A stretch of 64,000 nt of DNA, from contig NZ_FNEK01000001.1 in assembly GCF_900099935.1 (NCBI RefSeq), positions 124,001 to 188,000 of the forward strand, read 5' to 3'. The DNA comes from Aliiruegeria lutimaris (GTDB lineage: Bacteria > Pseudomonadota > Alphaproteobacteria > Rhodobacterales > Rhodobacteraceae). Both the position numbers and the translations under genes were made by a program. Positions 10,869-18,852 of the stretch are shown here, piece by piece. Below the pieces are notes generated by a model that worked only from the letters and a program-made list of their open reading frames with translations, was not told where the DNA came from and did not search any database. The number at the start of each line of letters is the position of its first letter. Position 1 is the first letter of the stretch.

Positions 10869-11921
10869 TCAGATCCCCAGCATCTTGCGGTTGCCTGCCT
10901 CGTCGGTCCCGCCATCGGCGAAATCGTCGAAGGCTTTCTCGGTGACGCGAATGATGTGTTCCTTGACGAACTGCGCCCCCTCGCGCGCGCCGTCCTCGGG
11001 GTGCTTCAGGCAGCATTCCCACTCGACCACGGCCCAGCCGTCGAAATCATTCGCAGCCATTTTCGAGAAAATCGCGCCGAAATCGCACTGGCCGTCACCG
11101 AGGCTGCGAAACCGCCCGGCACGATCGACCCAAGGTTGATAACCGGAATAGACGCCCTGTTTTCCTGTCGGGTTGAACTCGGCATCCTTGACGTGGAACA
11201 TGCCGATCCGGTCCTTGTAAATGTCGATATTGTCCAGGTAATCAAGGCATTGCAGCACGTAATGGCTGGGATCGTAAAGCATCATCGCGCGCGGGTGATT
11301 TTTCACGCGCTCAAGGAACATCTCGAAGGTGACGCCGTCATGAAGGTCCTCGCCGGGATGGATCTCGTAGCAGACATTCACGCCGCAATCGTCGGCATGA
11401 TCGAGGATCGGCTTCCAGCGCCGCGCCAGTTCGTCGAATGCCGTCTCGATCAGGCCCGCGGGCCGCTGCGGCCAGGGATAAATGAAGGGCCAGGCCAACG
11501 CGCCGGAGAAGCTCGCATGCGCCGTGATCCCCATGTTCCTAGATGCGGTCAGCGCCTTTTTCACCTGGTCGACGGCCCATTCCTGCCGGGCCTTCGGGTT
11601 GCCGCGCACTTCCGGCGCCGCGAAGCCGTCAAAAGCGGTGTCATAGGCGGGATGAACGGCCACGAGCTGCCCTTGCAGGTGGGTGGAAAGCTCGGTCACC
11701 TCCACACCATTCTCTGCCGCCACCCCTTTGAACGTGTCGCAGTAATCCTTGCTCTCGGCGGCCTTGGCCAGATCGATGAGCCGACCGTCCCAACTTGGCA
11801 CCTGCACGCCAAGATAGCCGCAGTCGGCGGCCCATTTCGTGATGCTGTCCCAGGAATTGAACGGCGCCTCGTCACCGGCGAACTGCGCCAGGAAAAGGGC
11901 CGGGCCCTTGATCGTCTTCAT
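10869..11921 (-). CDS. Sugar phosphate isomerase/epimerase-like TIM-barrel protein
   Basis: A 350-residue protein of the xylose-isomerase-like TIM-barrel (AP_endonuc_2) family. Metal-site segments are visible: CYEIHPGEDLHD, MLYDPSHYVLQ, FHVKDAEFNPTG and VVEWECCLKHPEDG. Family members act as epimerases, isomerases, dehydratases or 3-keto-glycoside-processing enzymes. It is first in the operon, immediately before the Gfo/Idh enzyme, and is divergent from the LacI regulator across a 186-base control region. The exact reaction is unresolved. Confidence 0.85.
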   Translation of the reverse strand: MKTIKGPALFLAQFAGDEAPFNSWDSITKWAADCGYLGVQVPSWDGRLIDLAKAAESKDYCDTFKGVAAENGVEVTELSTHLQGQLVAVHPAYDTAFDGFAAPEVRGNPKARQEWAVDQVKKALTASRNMGITAHASFSGALAWPFIYPWPQRPAGLIETAFDELARRWKPILDHADDCGVNVCYEIHPGEDLHDGVTFEMFLERVKNHPRAMMLYDPSHYVLQCLDYLDNIDIYKDRIGMFHVKDAEFNPTGKQGVYSGYQPWVDRAGRFRSLGDGQCDFGAIFSKMAANDFDGWAVVEWECCLKHPEDGAREGAQFVKEHIIRVTEKAFDDFADGGTDEAGNRKMLGI

Positions 11922-11993
11922 CGCACAACCTCCTCGGCCGGCGAAGCGGCGCGCCTTTCGCGCAGCCCCTCCCCGGCATTTGCGAATCGCTTA

Positions 11994-12007
11994 TGTAATC
12001 CTTTACA
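11994..12007. promoter_or_regulatory. Candidate LacI-family operator 1 (imperfect)
   Basis: TGTAATCCTTTACA has an imperfect dyad with outer arms TGTAA/TTACA. It lies between the divergent isomerase gene and lacI-type gene, 32 bp centre-to-centre from a perfect copy. Confidence 0.65.
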
Positions 12008-12025
12008 TCGTGAGTGTAGGCGGTG

Positions 12026-12039
12026 TGTAATCGATTACA
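12026..12039. promoter_or_regulatory. Candidate LacI-family operator 2 (perfect palindrome)
   Basis: TGTAATCGATTACA is a perfect 14-bp palindrome with the central CG that LacI-family hinge helices prefer. It lies 69 bases upstream of the LacI-type regulator start. The regulator probably binds this pair to control both directions. Confidence 0.75.
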
Positions 12040-12107
12040 AGAAGTAACTTCGGCAATGTATACGTTCACGCCACCCCGACTCGAAACGCGAACAAGGCCA
12101 CGAAACC

Positions 12108-13154
12108 ATGGGAAAATCCGGCTCAAAAGCGCCCTCCATCCGGGACGTGGCCCATGCCGCCGGAGTGTCCACTGCGACGGTGAGTCGTACCCTGTCCAAC
12201 CCGGACGTAGTGAGCGAAACCACCCGGGAGGCGGTGTTCCTGGCAATCCGGGAAACCGGCTACACAGTCAATCTCGCCGCGCGAAACCTGCGCAAGCGCG
12301 AGACCGGCGCGGTGGCTATTCTCTTGCCAAACCTCGCCAACCCCTTCTTCTCCCGCATCCTCTCGGGCATTGCCGAGGTAATGTCGGAGGCCGGGCTGAG
12401 CGTTTTGATCAGCGACACCACCCCAATGGCAAAGGACGACCATCGCCTGCCGGAATATGTCAACCAGAACAATGTGGACGGCATCATCGTTCTGGACGGA
12501 AACCTGCGGCAGGACGCGCTGCTCAATCGGGGCAGCCCGGAGGTGCGCGCGCCGATGGTATTTGCCTGTGAGTGGATCTCCCAGATCGACCGCCCCATTG
12601 TGACCGTGGACAACCAGGAAGCCTCCGTTCGCGCCGTGCAGCACCTTCTGTCGCTCGGGCACAGGCGGATCGGCCATATCTGCGGTCCGCCCGACAACGT
12701 ACTCACCGCCAGCCGGCTGGAGGGCGCGCGCGGGGCGATGCAGTCGGTCGGGTTGCGGATGAAACCGGAATGGATCTATCCGGGCGATTTCTCGCTGCAA
12801 TCGGGATCCGAGGCGGCGAAGATCTGGCATGGCTCAAGTGACCGGCCGACGGCGGTCTATTGTGCCTGTGACGAGATGGCCCTGGGCTTCATCGGCGAGC
12901 TTACCCGCCGCAAGGTGGCCGTTCCGCAAGAGGTGTCGGTCGTCGGCTTTGACGATCTGGACATGGCGGCGCATTTCGTGCCGTCCCTCACCACAATTTG
13001 CCAACCCCGCGTCACCATCGGGCGCACGGCTGCCCGCTTGCTGCTTGAACGCATGCGCATGACACCCCAGGAGCGTAGCGCAAGGCCTGCTCCCCGCGTC
13101 GTTCTCCCGGTCAAACTCGCCGTTCGCGAAAGTACGGCGCCACCGCCGGGGTGA
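12108..13154 (+). CDS. LacI family transcriptional regulator of sugar locus 1
   Basis: A 348-residue LacI/GalR regulator. The N-terminal helix-turn-helix is PSIRDVAHAAGVSTATVSRTL (about 10-30) and the hinge is VNLAARNLRKRETGAVA. The C-terminal periplasmic-binding-like domain has the usual VDNQEASVRAVQHLLSLGHRRIGHI and CDEMALGF blocks. It is divergent from the operon 11921-6166 and is flanked by two TGTAA-type dyads, so it is the probable local repressor, released by the transported sugar or a product. Confidence 0.92.
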   Translation: MGKSGSKAPSIRDVAHAAGVSTATVSRTLSNPDVVSETTREAVFLAIRETGYTVNLAARNLRKRETGAVAILLPNLANPFFSRILSGIAEVMSEAGLSVLISDTTPMAKDDHRLPEYVNQNNVDGIIVLDGNLRQDALLNRGSPEVRAPMVFACEWISQIDRPIVTVDNQEASVRAVQHLLSLGHRRIGHICGPPDNVLTASRLEGARGAMQSVGLRMKPEWIYPGDFSLQSGSEAAKIWHGSSDRPTAVYCACDEMALGFIGELTRRKVAVPQEVSVVGFDDLDMAAHFVPSLTTICQPRVTIGRTAARLLLERMRMTPQERSARPAPRVVLPVKLAVRESTAPPPG

Positions 13155-13214
13155 CCCGGGCCGGTTTCGCCGGCATAACTGTGACAAACGCCCTCTCAAG
13201 TCAGGCAAGCCCAG

Positions 13215-14537
13215 ATGACCCGCTTTTTGCCCCTCGCCTTCACCGCGTTCCTCGCCACGCCCGCGTTGTCCGGAGAACTGCCGCCTGCCGTCACCGACGA
13301 CATGTTTGCCGCGACCTCGCCCGCGATGGTCGAGGTCGGCCGCCTCCTGTTCTGGGATCCGATCCTGTCGGGTAATCGCAACATCTCCTGCGGCACCTGC
13401 CATCACCCGAAATTCGGCACGTCGGACGGGATGTCGCTTTCGCTCGGCGAAGGCGCTAACGGGCTCGGTCCGGAGCGCGTGCCAGACCCGGCGAACATGC
13501 CCGAGCAACGCATTCCACGGAATGCACCGGCCATGTTCAATCTCGGCGCGATGGAATTCACCACGCTCTTCCACGATGGCCGCATCCAGGCCGACCCGTC
13601 CCAACCCAACGGGCTGCGCACGCCGCTGGACCAGGAGATGGTGCAGGGGTTTACCGGCGTGCTCTCGGCCCAGACCATGTTCCCGGTGCTGAGCCAGGAC
13701 GAGATGGCCGGCCATTACAGCGAGAACGAGATCTCCAAGGCGGTGCGCTCTGGACGGCTCACGGGCGAGAATGGCGCCTGGGACCTGATCGCGCAGCGGG
13801 TGCGAGCCATTCCGGAATACCGGGCGGCCTTCGAGGCAGCCTTGCCGGAAGTCGCCGCCGGTCGGCCGATCAGCTTCACGGATATCTCTAACGCGATTGC
13901 CGAGTTCATCAACTGGGAATGGCGCTCTGATGACAGCGCTTTCGACCGCCACCTGCGGGGCGAGGCACCGCTGGAGGGCGCGGCGCTGCACGGCATGGAG
14001 CTGTTCTATGGCAAGGCCGGCTGCAACGACTGTCACTCCGGCCCTTTCCAGACCGACCATGCGTTTCACGCCATGGCGGTTCCGCAATTCGGCCCCGGCA
14101 AGGCGGAACGGTTCGAGAGCCATTCCCGCGACGAGGGACGTTTCCGGGTGACCGGGCAAGAGGCCGACCTCTACGCCTTCCTGACACCCAGCCTGCGCAA
14201 TGTCGCCCTGACAGCGCCTTATGGGCATACCGGCTCGCACCGCGACCTCCCGGCTTTCGTCGCCTACCACCTCGATCCGGTCGCCGGGCTTGCTGAATTC
14301 GACCGGGCACAGCCGATTCTGCATGATTTCGAGGGCAAGGAAATCTGGGCGGCGCTGGATGACGGCGCCGAGGCGGAACGGATCGCGCAAGCCGCGGAGA
14401 AGGCGACCGTTTCGCTGTCGGAAGAAGAGATTTCCGCGTTGGTGGCGTTTCTCGACAGCCTGACCGGGGCGAATGGCGCCGAGGGACGGCTTGGCATTCC
14501 AGACAGCGTTCCGAGCGGGTTGCCGGTGGACAGGTAG
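13215..14537 (+). CDS. Di-haem cytochrome c peroxidase family protein
   Basis: A 440-residue periplasmic protein of the CcpA/MauG family. A signal peptide (cleavage after PALSG near residue 20) precedes two CXXCH haem sites: Cys59-Cys62-His63 (ISCGTCHHP) and Cys270-Cys273-His274 (CNDCHSG). TPSLRNVALTAPYGHTGSHRDL matches the C-terminal haem-domain block of the family. It would reduce hydrogen peroxide with electrons from a c-type donor, though MauG-like protein-modifying roles exist. It lies 60 bases after the LacI gene and is convergent with the FG-GAP gene. Confidence 0.88.
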   Translation: MTRFLPLAFTAFLATPALSGELPPAVTDDMFAATSPAMVEVGRLLFWDPILSGNRNISCGTCHHPKFGTSDGMSLSLGEGANGLGPERVPDPANMPEQRIPRNAPAMFNLGAMEFTTLFHDGRIQADPSQPNGLRTPLDQEMVQGFTGVLSAQTMFPVLSQDEMAGHYSENEISKAVRSGRLTGENGAWDLIAQRVRAIPEYRAAFEAALPEVAAGRPISFTDISNAIAEFINWEWRSDDSAFDRHLRGEAPLEGAALHGMELFYGKAGCNDCHSGPFQTDHAFHAMAVPQFGPGKAERFESHSRDEGRFRVTGQEADLYAFLTPSLRNVALTAPYGHTGSHRDLPAFVAYHLDPVAGLAEFDRAQPILHDFEGKEIWAALDDGAEAERIAQAAEKATVSLSEEEISALVAFLDSLTGANGAEGRLGIPDSVPSGLPVDR

Positions 14538-14653
14538 CGCCCCATTTGAGCGCAAGATGGAGGCGCTGCCCGCACGCACTCAATCGAGCGCTTCCCCCGG
14601 AGGATGCCTGCCAATATGAAAGGACAGCTTCACAATTCCTCTAGGCAAAGTTA

Positions 14654-14700
14654 CTCCGACAGAGGCACGATCCGAAGGGTCGTTCACGCAAAGCGCACCT
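14654..14700 (+). repeat. Partial composite repeat (module B only)
   Basis: CCGACAGAGGCACGATCC plus GGGTCGTTCACGC matches the module B arm of the dispersed repeat family. Module A is missing. It lies between the convergent peroxidase and FG-GAP genes. Confidence 0.6.
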
Positions 14701-14709
14701 CCGGATGCT

Positions 14710-16266
14710 TCAATCCACAGGGCGCAATTCCGTTGCCCCGCCATCCAGCCGCCAGATTTCGTAGCTCTGCCCGGCTCCGGCCTGCATCCAGTCACTTTGC
14801 TGACCTGACGGCCAGATCACGCGAAGCTCGACCGTTTCGACCCCGCCCAGCCCGAAATGCTCGGGCAGGTTTCGGCCCGAGACATGACCGCCGCCAGAGG
14901 TGATCTCGCGCGCGGTGATACGCCCGTCCGGCCATCGCAGTTCGATCCAGGCGCCGATAGCAAAGCCGTTCACACCTTCCTGTCGTGGCTGTAGGCCGAG
15001 CCAGTTTCCCGTGCCCTGGGTAGCATTGCGATAGAGTTCCAAGGGGGCGCGGCGGTTCACGACCACCAGGTCCAGCAGCCCATCCCCATCAAAATCCGCC
15101 AGCGCGGCGCCGCGGGAGCGGTCCGTGGTGGCGATTCCGGCCGAAACGGAGGATTCGACGAATGTCCCATCCTCCTGCTGGATCAGCAGGTTGTTCGGGT
15201 CGTTGATCGCATTGGTGGGCATCTGGTCGACATTGCCCTTGGCGATGAAGAGGTCATCGCGCCCGTCATTGTTCACATCGCCAAATTGTGCCGTCCAGCC
15301 GGTGGAGGGGCGGCCATCCTCGCCGATATGTGGCCGCTGGGCGAAGGTTCCGATGGAGAACGGCGCCTGAACATAGCCGGACTCTCCGTCCGACAGCAGC
15401 GTCAGCTGGTCGGCCATGGAGGTCAGCACCAGATCGGGGCGGCCGTCGCCGGAGATATCCCGACTGGCGATCCCCATGCCCCAGATCGAAATCCGCTTCC
15501 AGCCATCCTCCTCGCCGAGCAGGCGCGGCACGGTTTCCATGCGCCACATCTGTTCCTCGCCCGCGCGCACGTAATAATGCCGGTCATTCGAGACCCGCAG
15601 ATCCGCACGGCCCGAACGGGTCCAGTCGGAAAACAGCATCGAGAGGGCGCAGAAGCCAGGCTCCAGAACCAACGCCTCGCCATATCCGTCGCCATCTGGG
15701 CGGTGCAGCTCGTTCGTGTCGCAGGCCTCGAAGGGGCCTTCCGGGTCGGTCCGGTCGACGTAATTGCCGATGGCGAGGGTCGGGTAGCGATTGCCAGGCT
15801 CCCAGGTCGCGGAGAAGGCGGTGGACCACTTGTCGCCCGCGTGGAACCCGAGCCTGTCGCCGGCATCCTCGAAACGGCATGCGCCCTGCCCCAGCAGGAG
15901 CTTGTTCGGCCCGACCCGCAGGACCGCGAGATCGAGCAGGCCGTCACTGTTGATATCGAGCGGGTAGGCGCCGGTCACGCCGGTCATCTCGGGGATCTCC
16001 GCGCCGAGATCGAAGGCGAAGGCGTCGCCGGGCGCTGCGGTCCGGTTGATGAAAAGCCGCGCGGGCGCGCTGCCACCGGCGGCGAATATCTCGGGACGGC
16101 GGTCGCCGTTGCAGTCGAAGACCGCCACGCCACCGCCGACGAAATGTTCCCAGCCGCCGGAATAGACATGCTCGACCGGCAGGCCCGCGCGCTCATCGAG
16201 AAAACGCACCTCGCTCGCCGCGGCGGGCATGGCCACCGTCAGCGCAAAAAGCACAATCCAGTTCAT
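14710..16266 (-). CDS. Secreted FG-GAP/ASPIC repeat protein (CRTAC1 family)
   Basis: A 518-residue exported protein. The signal peptide (MNWIVLFALTVAMPAAAS) is followed by a beta-propeller built from FG-GAP/VCBS repeats with Ca-binding DxDxDG-like loops (DCNGDRRPE, DINSDGLLD, DISGDGRPD, DVNNDGRDD, DFDGDGLLD). A C-terminal ASPIC/UnbV domain (about 425-510) follows. The start at 16266 overlaps the ROK regulator stop as ATGA; a longer open frame through that regulator is rejected. Its function is unknown; extracellular carbohydrate or protein binding is plausible. Confidence 0.85.
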   Translation of the reverse strand: MNWIVLFALTVAMPAAASEVRFLDERAGLPVEHVYSGGWEHFVGGGVAVFDCNGDRRPEIFAAGGSAPARLFINRTAAPGDAFAFDLGAEIPEMTGVTGAYPLDINSDGLLDLAVLRVGPNKLLLGQGACRFEDAGDRLGFHAGDKWSTAFSATWEPGNRYPTLAIGNYVDRTDPEGPFEACDTNELHRPDGDGYGEALVLEPGFCALSMLFSDWTRSGRADLRVSNDRHYYVRAGEEQMWRMETVPRLLGEEDGWKRISIWGMGIASRDISGDGRPDLVLTSMADQLTLLSDGESGYVQAPFSIGTFAQRPHIGEDGRPSTGWTAQFGDVNNDGRDDLFIAKGNVDQMPTNAINDPNNLLIQQEDGTFVESSVSAGIATTDRSRGAALADFDGDGLLDLVVVNRRAPLELYRNATQGTGNWLGLQPRQEGVNGFAIGAWIELRWPDGRITAREITSGGGHVSGRNLPEHFGLGGVETVELRVIWPSGQQSDWMQAGAGQSYEIWRLDGGATELRPVD

Positions 16267-17522
16267 CCGCCCGACTCCCCTGCCCGTTTCTCCGTGACAG
16301 CCGCCAGCGCGAGGGTCGCCGCGCCACGGGCCCAGACGAGATCCCCCCAGGCGTTGGTTTCCATGCGCGGCAGCGTGCGGGCCTTGTTGAGCGTCATGGC
16401 GCGCGCTTCCGTCAACACCTCTTCGGCATAGAGATAGTCGTATTTCATCCGCGCGCCGGAGAGGATCACCAGCGACGGGTCGAACAGGTTCACCACATTC
16501 GCCAGCCCCGCTGCGAGGAAGCGGCCGGCGCGACGGAAGATGGTACGCGCGGCCTCGTTGCCGGCCTTGGCCTGATCGTAGAGGCTTTCGAGGATGACTT
16601 GCGCGGAATCCGAGGAGGTCCGGTGCAGGTCCAGCGCGACAGAGGCTTCGCGCACCAGCGCGTAATCGGAAACATAGGCTTCCAAGCAGCCGCGCTGACC
16701 GCAACGGCAGAGCGCGCCGTCGAGCTGCACCTTGATATGGCCCAGCTCCATGCCGACCGAATGGGCACCGCGATAAAGCTTGTGATCGATGACCAGGCCC
16801 ATGCCGACACCGTATTCCAGCGTAACCACGGCGAAATCCGCAAGCCGCCGCCCGCCGCCGTACCAGAGCTCCGCAAGCGTCACCATGTTGGCGTCATTGT
16901 CCACCTGGACCGGCACGCCGAGCCGCTCGGTCATGCGCTCCGCGATGGGCAGTTCGGTGCCGCGAATGATCGGCGACCAGAGCGCCACCCCGCGCGGGTG
17001 ATCGACAATGCCGGGAACGCCCAACCCGATCGCGGAGAGCTGCGAGCGCTCCATGCCGGCCTCGACCAGCATGCGCGTGAGCAGTTCCTCCGCCTCCTCC
17101 ACCAGCAGGTCGAATTCGCTGCGCAGGCTTTGCCGGTGCAGCCTGGCCTCCGCCACCACTTGGCCGGCGAAGTCGATGATCACACCTGTATGGAAGACGT
17201 CGCTGAGCTTGATGCCGGCGACAAAGGCGGCCTCGGGCCGGACGGCCAGCGCCACCGGGGGGCGGCCGCGTCCTCCGGGTTCGCGCGGCGCCTCGACCTC
17301 GCAGAGCAAGCCGGCATTTATCAGGTCGGAGACCAGCGTGCTGACCGAGGCGGGGCTGACATCGAGATGCTTGGCGACATCGATTCGCGACATTTGGCCA
17401 TGTGAGCGCACGGCTTCGAAGACCTGCTGGCGCAACGGCGGCGCGGTCGTGCCATGTGGCGGCAGAATCGGACCGCAACCGGGCAGAGGTTGGGCCGAAA
17501 GATCCGGATCGCGTGCGCTCAT
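16263..17522 (-). CDS. xylR: ROK family transcriptional regulator, probable xylose repressor
   Basis: A 419-residue ROK-family repressor. The N-terminal winged helix is near residues 30-75 (MSRIDVAKHLDVSPASVSTLVSDL). The sugar-kinase-like body has the ROK zinc motif CRCGQRGCLEAY and GMELGHIKVQ. The start at 17522 (MSARDP) has AAGGAAA upstream; an ATG 66 bases earlier lies in the palindrome-rich control region. It is divergent from xylFHG-BA, so it probably represses that operon until xylose binds. It is translationally coupled to the CRTAC1-like gene. Confidence 0.85.
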   Translation of the reverse strand: MSARDPDLSAQPLPGCGPILPPHGTTAPPLRQQVFEAVRSHGQMSRIDVAKHLDVSPASVSTLVSDLINAGLLCEVEAPREPGGRGRPPVALAVRPEAAFVAGIKLSDVFHTGVIIDFAGQVVAEARLHRQSLRSEFDLLVEEAEELLTRMLVEAGMERSQLSAIGLGVPGIVDHPRGVALWSPIIRGTELPIAERMTERLGVPVQVDNDANMVTLAELWYGGGRRLADFAVVTLEYGVGMGLVIDHKLYRGAHSVGMELGHIKVQLDGALCRCGQRGCLEAYVSDYALVREASVALDLHRTSSDSAQVILESLYDQAKAGNEAARTIFRRAGRFLAAGLANVVNLFDPSLVILSGARMKYDYLYAEEVLTEARAMTLNKARTLPRMETNAWGDLVWARGAATLALAAVTEKRAGESGG

Positions 17523-17545
17523 CAGGCTATTTCCTTCACCAAACC

Positions 17546-17571
17546 AACAAATTTGTTTCTGCATTGCAGAA
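17546..17571. promoter_or_regulatory. Paired palindromes upstream of the ROK gene, candidate operator
   Basis: AACAAATTTGTT (17546-17557, perfect dyad) runs directly into TTCTGCATTGCAGAA (17557-17571, perfect dyad around a central T). They lie just upstream of the chosen xylR start and fit an autoregulatory site. Confidence 0.5.
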
Positions 17572-17645
17572 TTTGTGACCACATACACACATATTACGCT
17601 AGTTCACGGCAGTCATTTGCCCACTTATCGGGATTCCAGTCAATT

Positions 17646-17668
17646 TTTATTTTGACAAATAAAATAAA
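17646..17668. promoter_or_regulatory. Inverted repeat upstream of xylF, candidate ROK operator
   Basis: TTTATTTT-N7-AAAATAAA is a very AT-rich dyad in otherwise GC-rich DNA. It lies about 75 bases before the xylF start, where a repressor would block the xylose promoter. Confidence 0.5.
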
Positions 17669-17743
17669 TAAGGGGATTGTTTGTTCGGAGTGGTCCACAG
17701 GGCCCTCCGCCCAAACGCAGGGCAAAAAATTCGGGAGGAATTC

Positions 17744-18769
17744 ATGCGTAACCTTTTCATTGCGGCTGCCGCACTGACGACCGCTTTTACCACGACCGCA
17801 CTCGCGCAAGACCTGACGGTCGGCGTTTCCTGGTCCAACTTCCAGGAGGAGCGTTGGAAAACCGACGAGGCCGCCATGGTCGCCGCTCTTGAAGCCGCCG
17901 GCGCCACCTATGTTTCGGCCGACGCCCAGTCGTCCTCGTCCAAACAGCTTTCGGATATCGAAGCGCTCATGGCCCAGGGCGTGGATGCCCTGATCGTGCT
18001 CGCTCAGGACACCGAAGCCGTCATTCCCGCCGTGCAGATGGCCGCCGACGAAGGCGTGCCGGTCGTGGCCTATGACCGCCTGATCGAAGACCCGCGCGCC
18101 TTCTACCTGACCTTCGACAACGTCGAGGTCGGCCGGATGCAGGCCCGCGCCGTTTTCGCCGCCCAGCCCAAGGGCAACTACGTGATGATCAAGGGTTCGC
18201 CCACCGACCCGAACGCAGACTTCCTGCGTGGCGGTCAACAGGAGATCATACAGGCAGCCGTGGATAGCGGTGACATCACCATCGTCGGCGAAGCCTATAC
18301 CGACGGCTGGCTGCCGGCCAACGCGCAGCGGAACATGGAACAGATCCTGACCGCGAATGACAACAAGGTCGACGCTGTCGTGGCCTCCAATGACGGCACC
18401 GCCGGTGGCGTCGTCGCCGCGCTGACCGCGCAGGGCATGGAAGGGATCCCGGTCTCCGGCCAGGACGGCGACCATGCCGCGCTGAACCGCGTCGCCAAGG
18501 GCACGCAGACGGTTTCGGTCTGGAAAGACGCGCGTGATCTCGGCAAGGCCGCGGCGGAAATCGCCGTTGCGATGGCCGGTGGAACCGCCATGGCCGATAT
18601 CGACGGTGCGATCGAGTGGACCTCACCCTCCGGCACCACGATGACCGCCAAGTTCCTGGAGCCGATCCCGGTGACGGCCGAGAACCTGACCGCTGTGACC
18701 GATGCTGGCTGGATCTCTGTCGAGACCCTCTGCCAGGGCGTCGAGGGCGGCCCGGCCCCCTGTAACTAA
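17744..18769 (+). CDS. xylF: D-xylose ABC transporter substrate-binding protein
   Basis: A 341-residue periplasmic xylose-binding protein. The signal peptide ends near residue 21 (TTTALA/QDL). Body segments VGVSWSNFQEERWKTDE, VPVVAYDRLIEDP, VMIKGSPTDPNADFLRGGQ and SGQDGDHAALNRVAKGTQTVSVWKDAR closely follow XylF. GGGAGGAA precedes the start; the 21 residues encoded upstream in frame are discarded. It is the first gene of the xylose operon and has an AT-rich dyad in its leader. Confidence 0.93.
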   Translation: MRNLFIAAAALTTAFTTTALAQDLTVGVSWSNFQEERWKTDEAAMVAALEAAGATYVSADAQSSSSKQLSDIEALMAQGVDALIVLAQDTEAVIPAVQMAADEGVPVVAYDRLIEDPRAFYLTFDNVEVGRMQARAVFAAQPKGNYVMIKGSPTDPNADFLRGGQQEIIQAAVDSGDITIVGEAYTDGWLPANAQRNMEQILTANDNKVDAVVASNDGTAGGVVAALTAQGMEGIPVSGQDGDHAALNRVAKGTQTVSVWKDARDLGKAAAEIAVAMAGGTAMADIDGAIEWTSPSGTTMTAKFLEPIPVTAENLTAVTDAGWISVETLCQGVEGGPAPCN

Positions 18770-18797
18770 GGCCACCTTCACTCATCAAGACCAATCA

Positions 18798-18820
18798 GCC
18801 CCCGCCAGCAAGGCGGGGGC
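18798..18820 (+). terminator. Intercistronic hairpin between xylF and xylH
   Basis: GCCCCCGCC-AGCAA-GGCGGGGGC is a perfect 9-bp GC stem without a T-tract. Such hairpins after binding-protein genes usually protect the upstream mRNA end or attenuate read-through, so that binding protein exceeds permease. Confidence 0.7.
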
Positions 18821-18852
18821 ACTCTGAACGCGCACCCCGGAGAGCGCCAATC

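Noticed and set aside
12834-14579. 581-codon minus-strand frame opposite the cytochrome c peroxidase
   Set aside because: The plus strand encodes a signal peptide and two CXXCH sites in the expected positions; the minus frame shows nothing.
16267-16704. N-terminal extension of the FG-GAP gene through the ROK gene
   Set aside because: The extension overlaps the regulator in another frame, is Arg-rich and unlike the family. A signal peptide starts at 16266.
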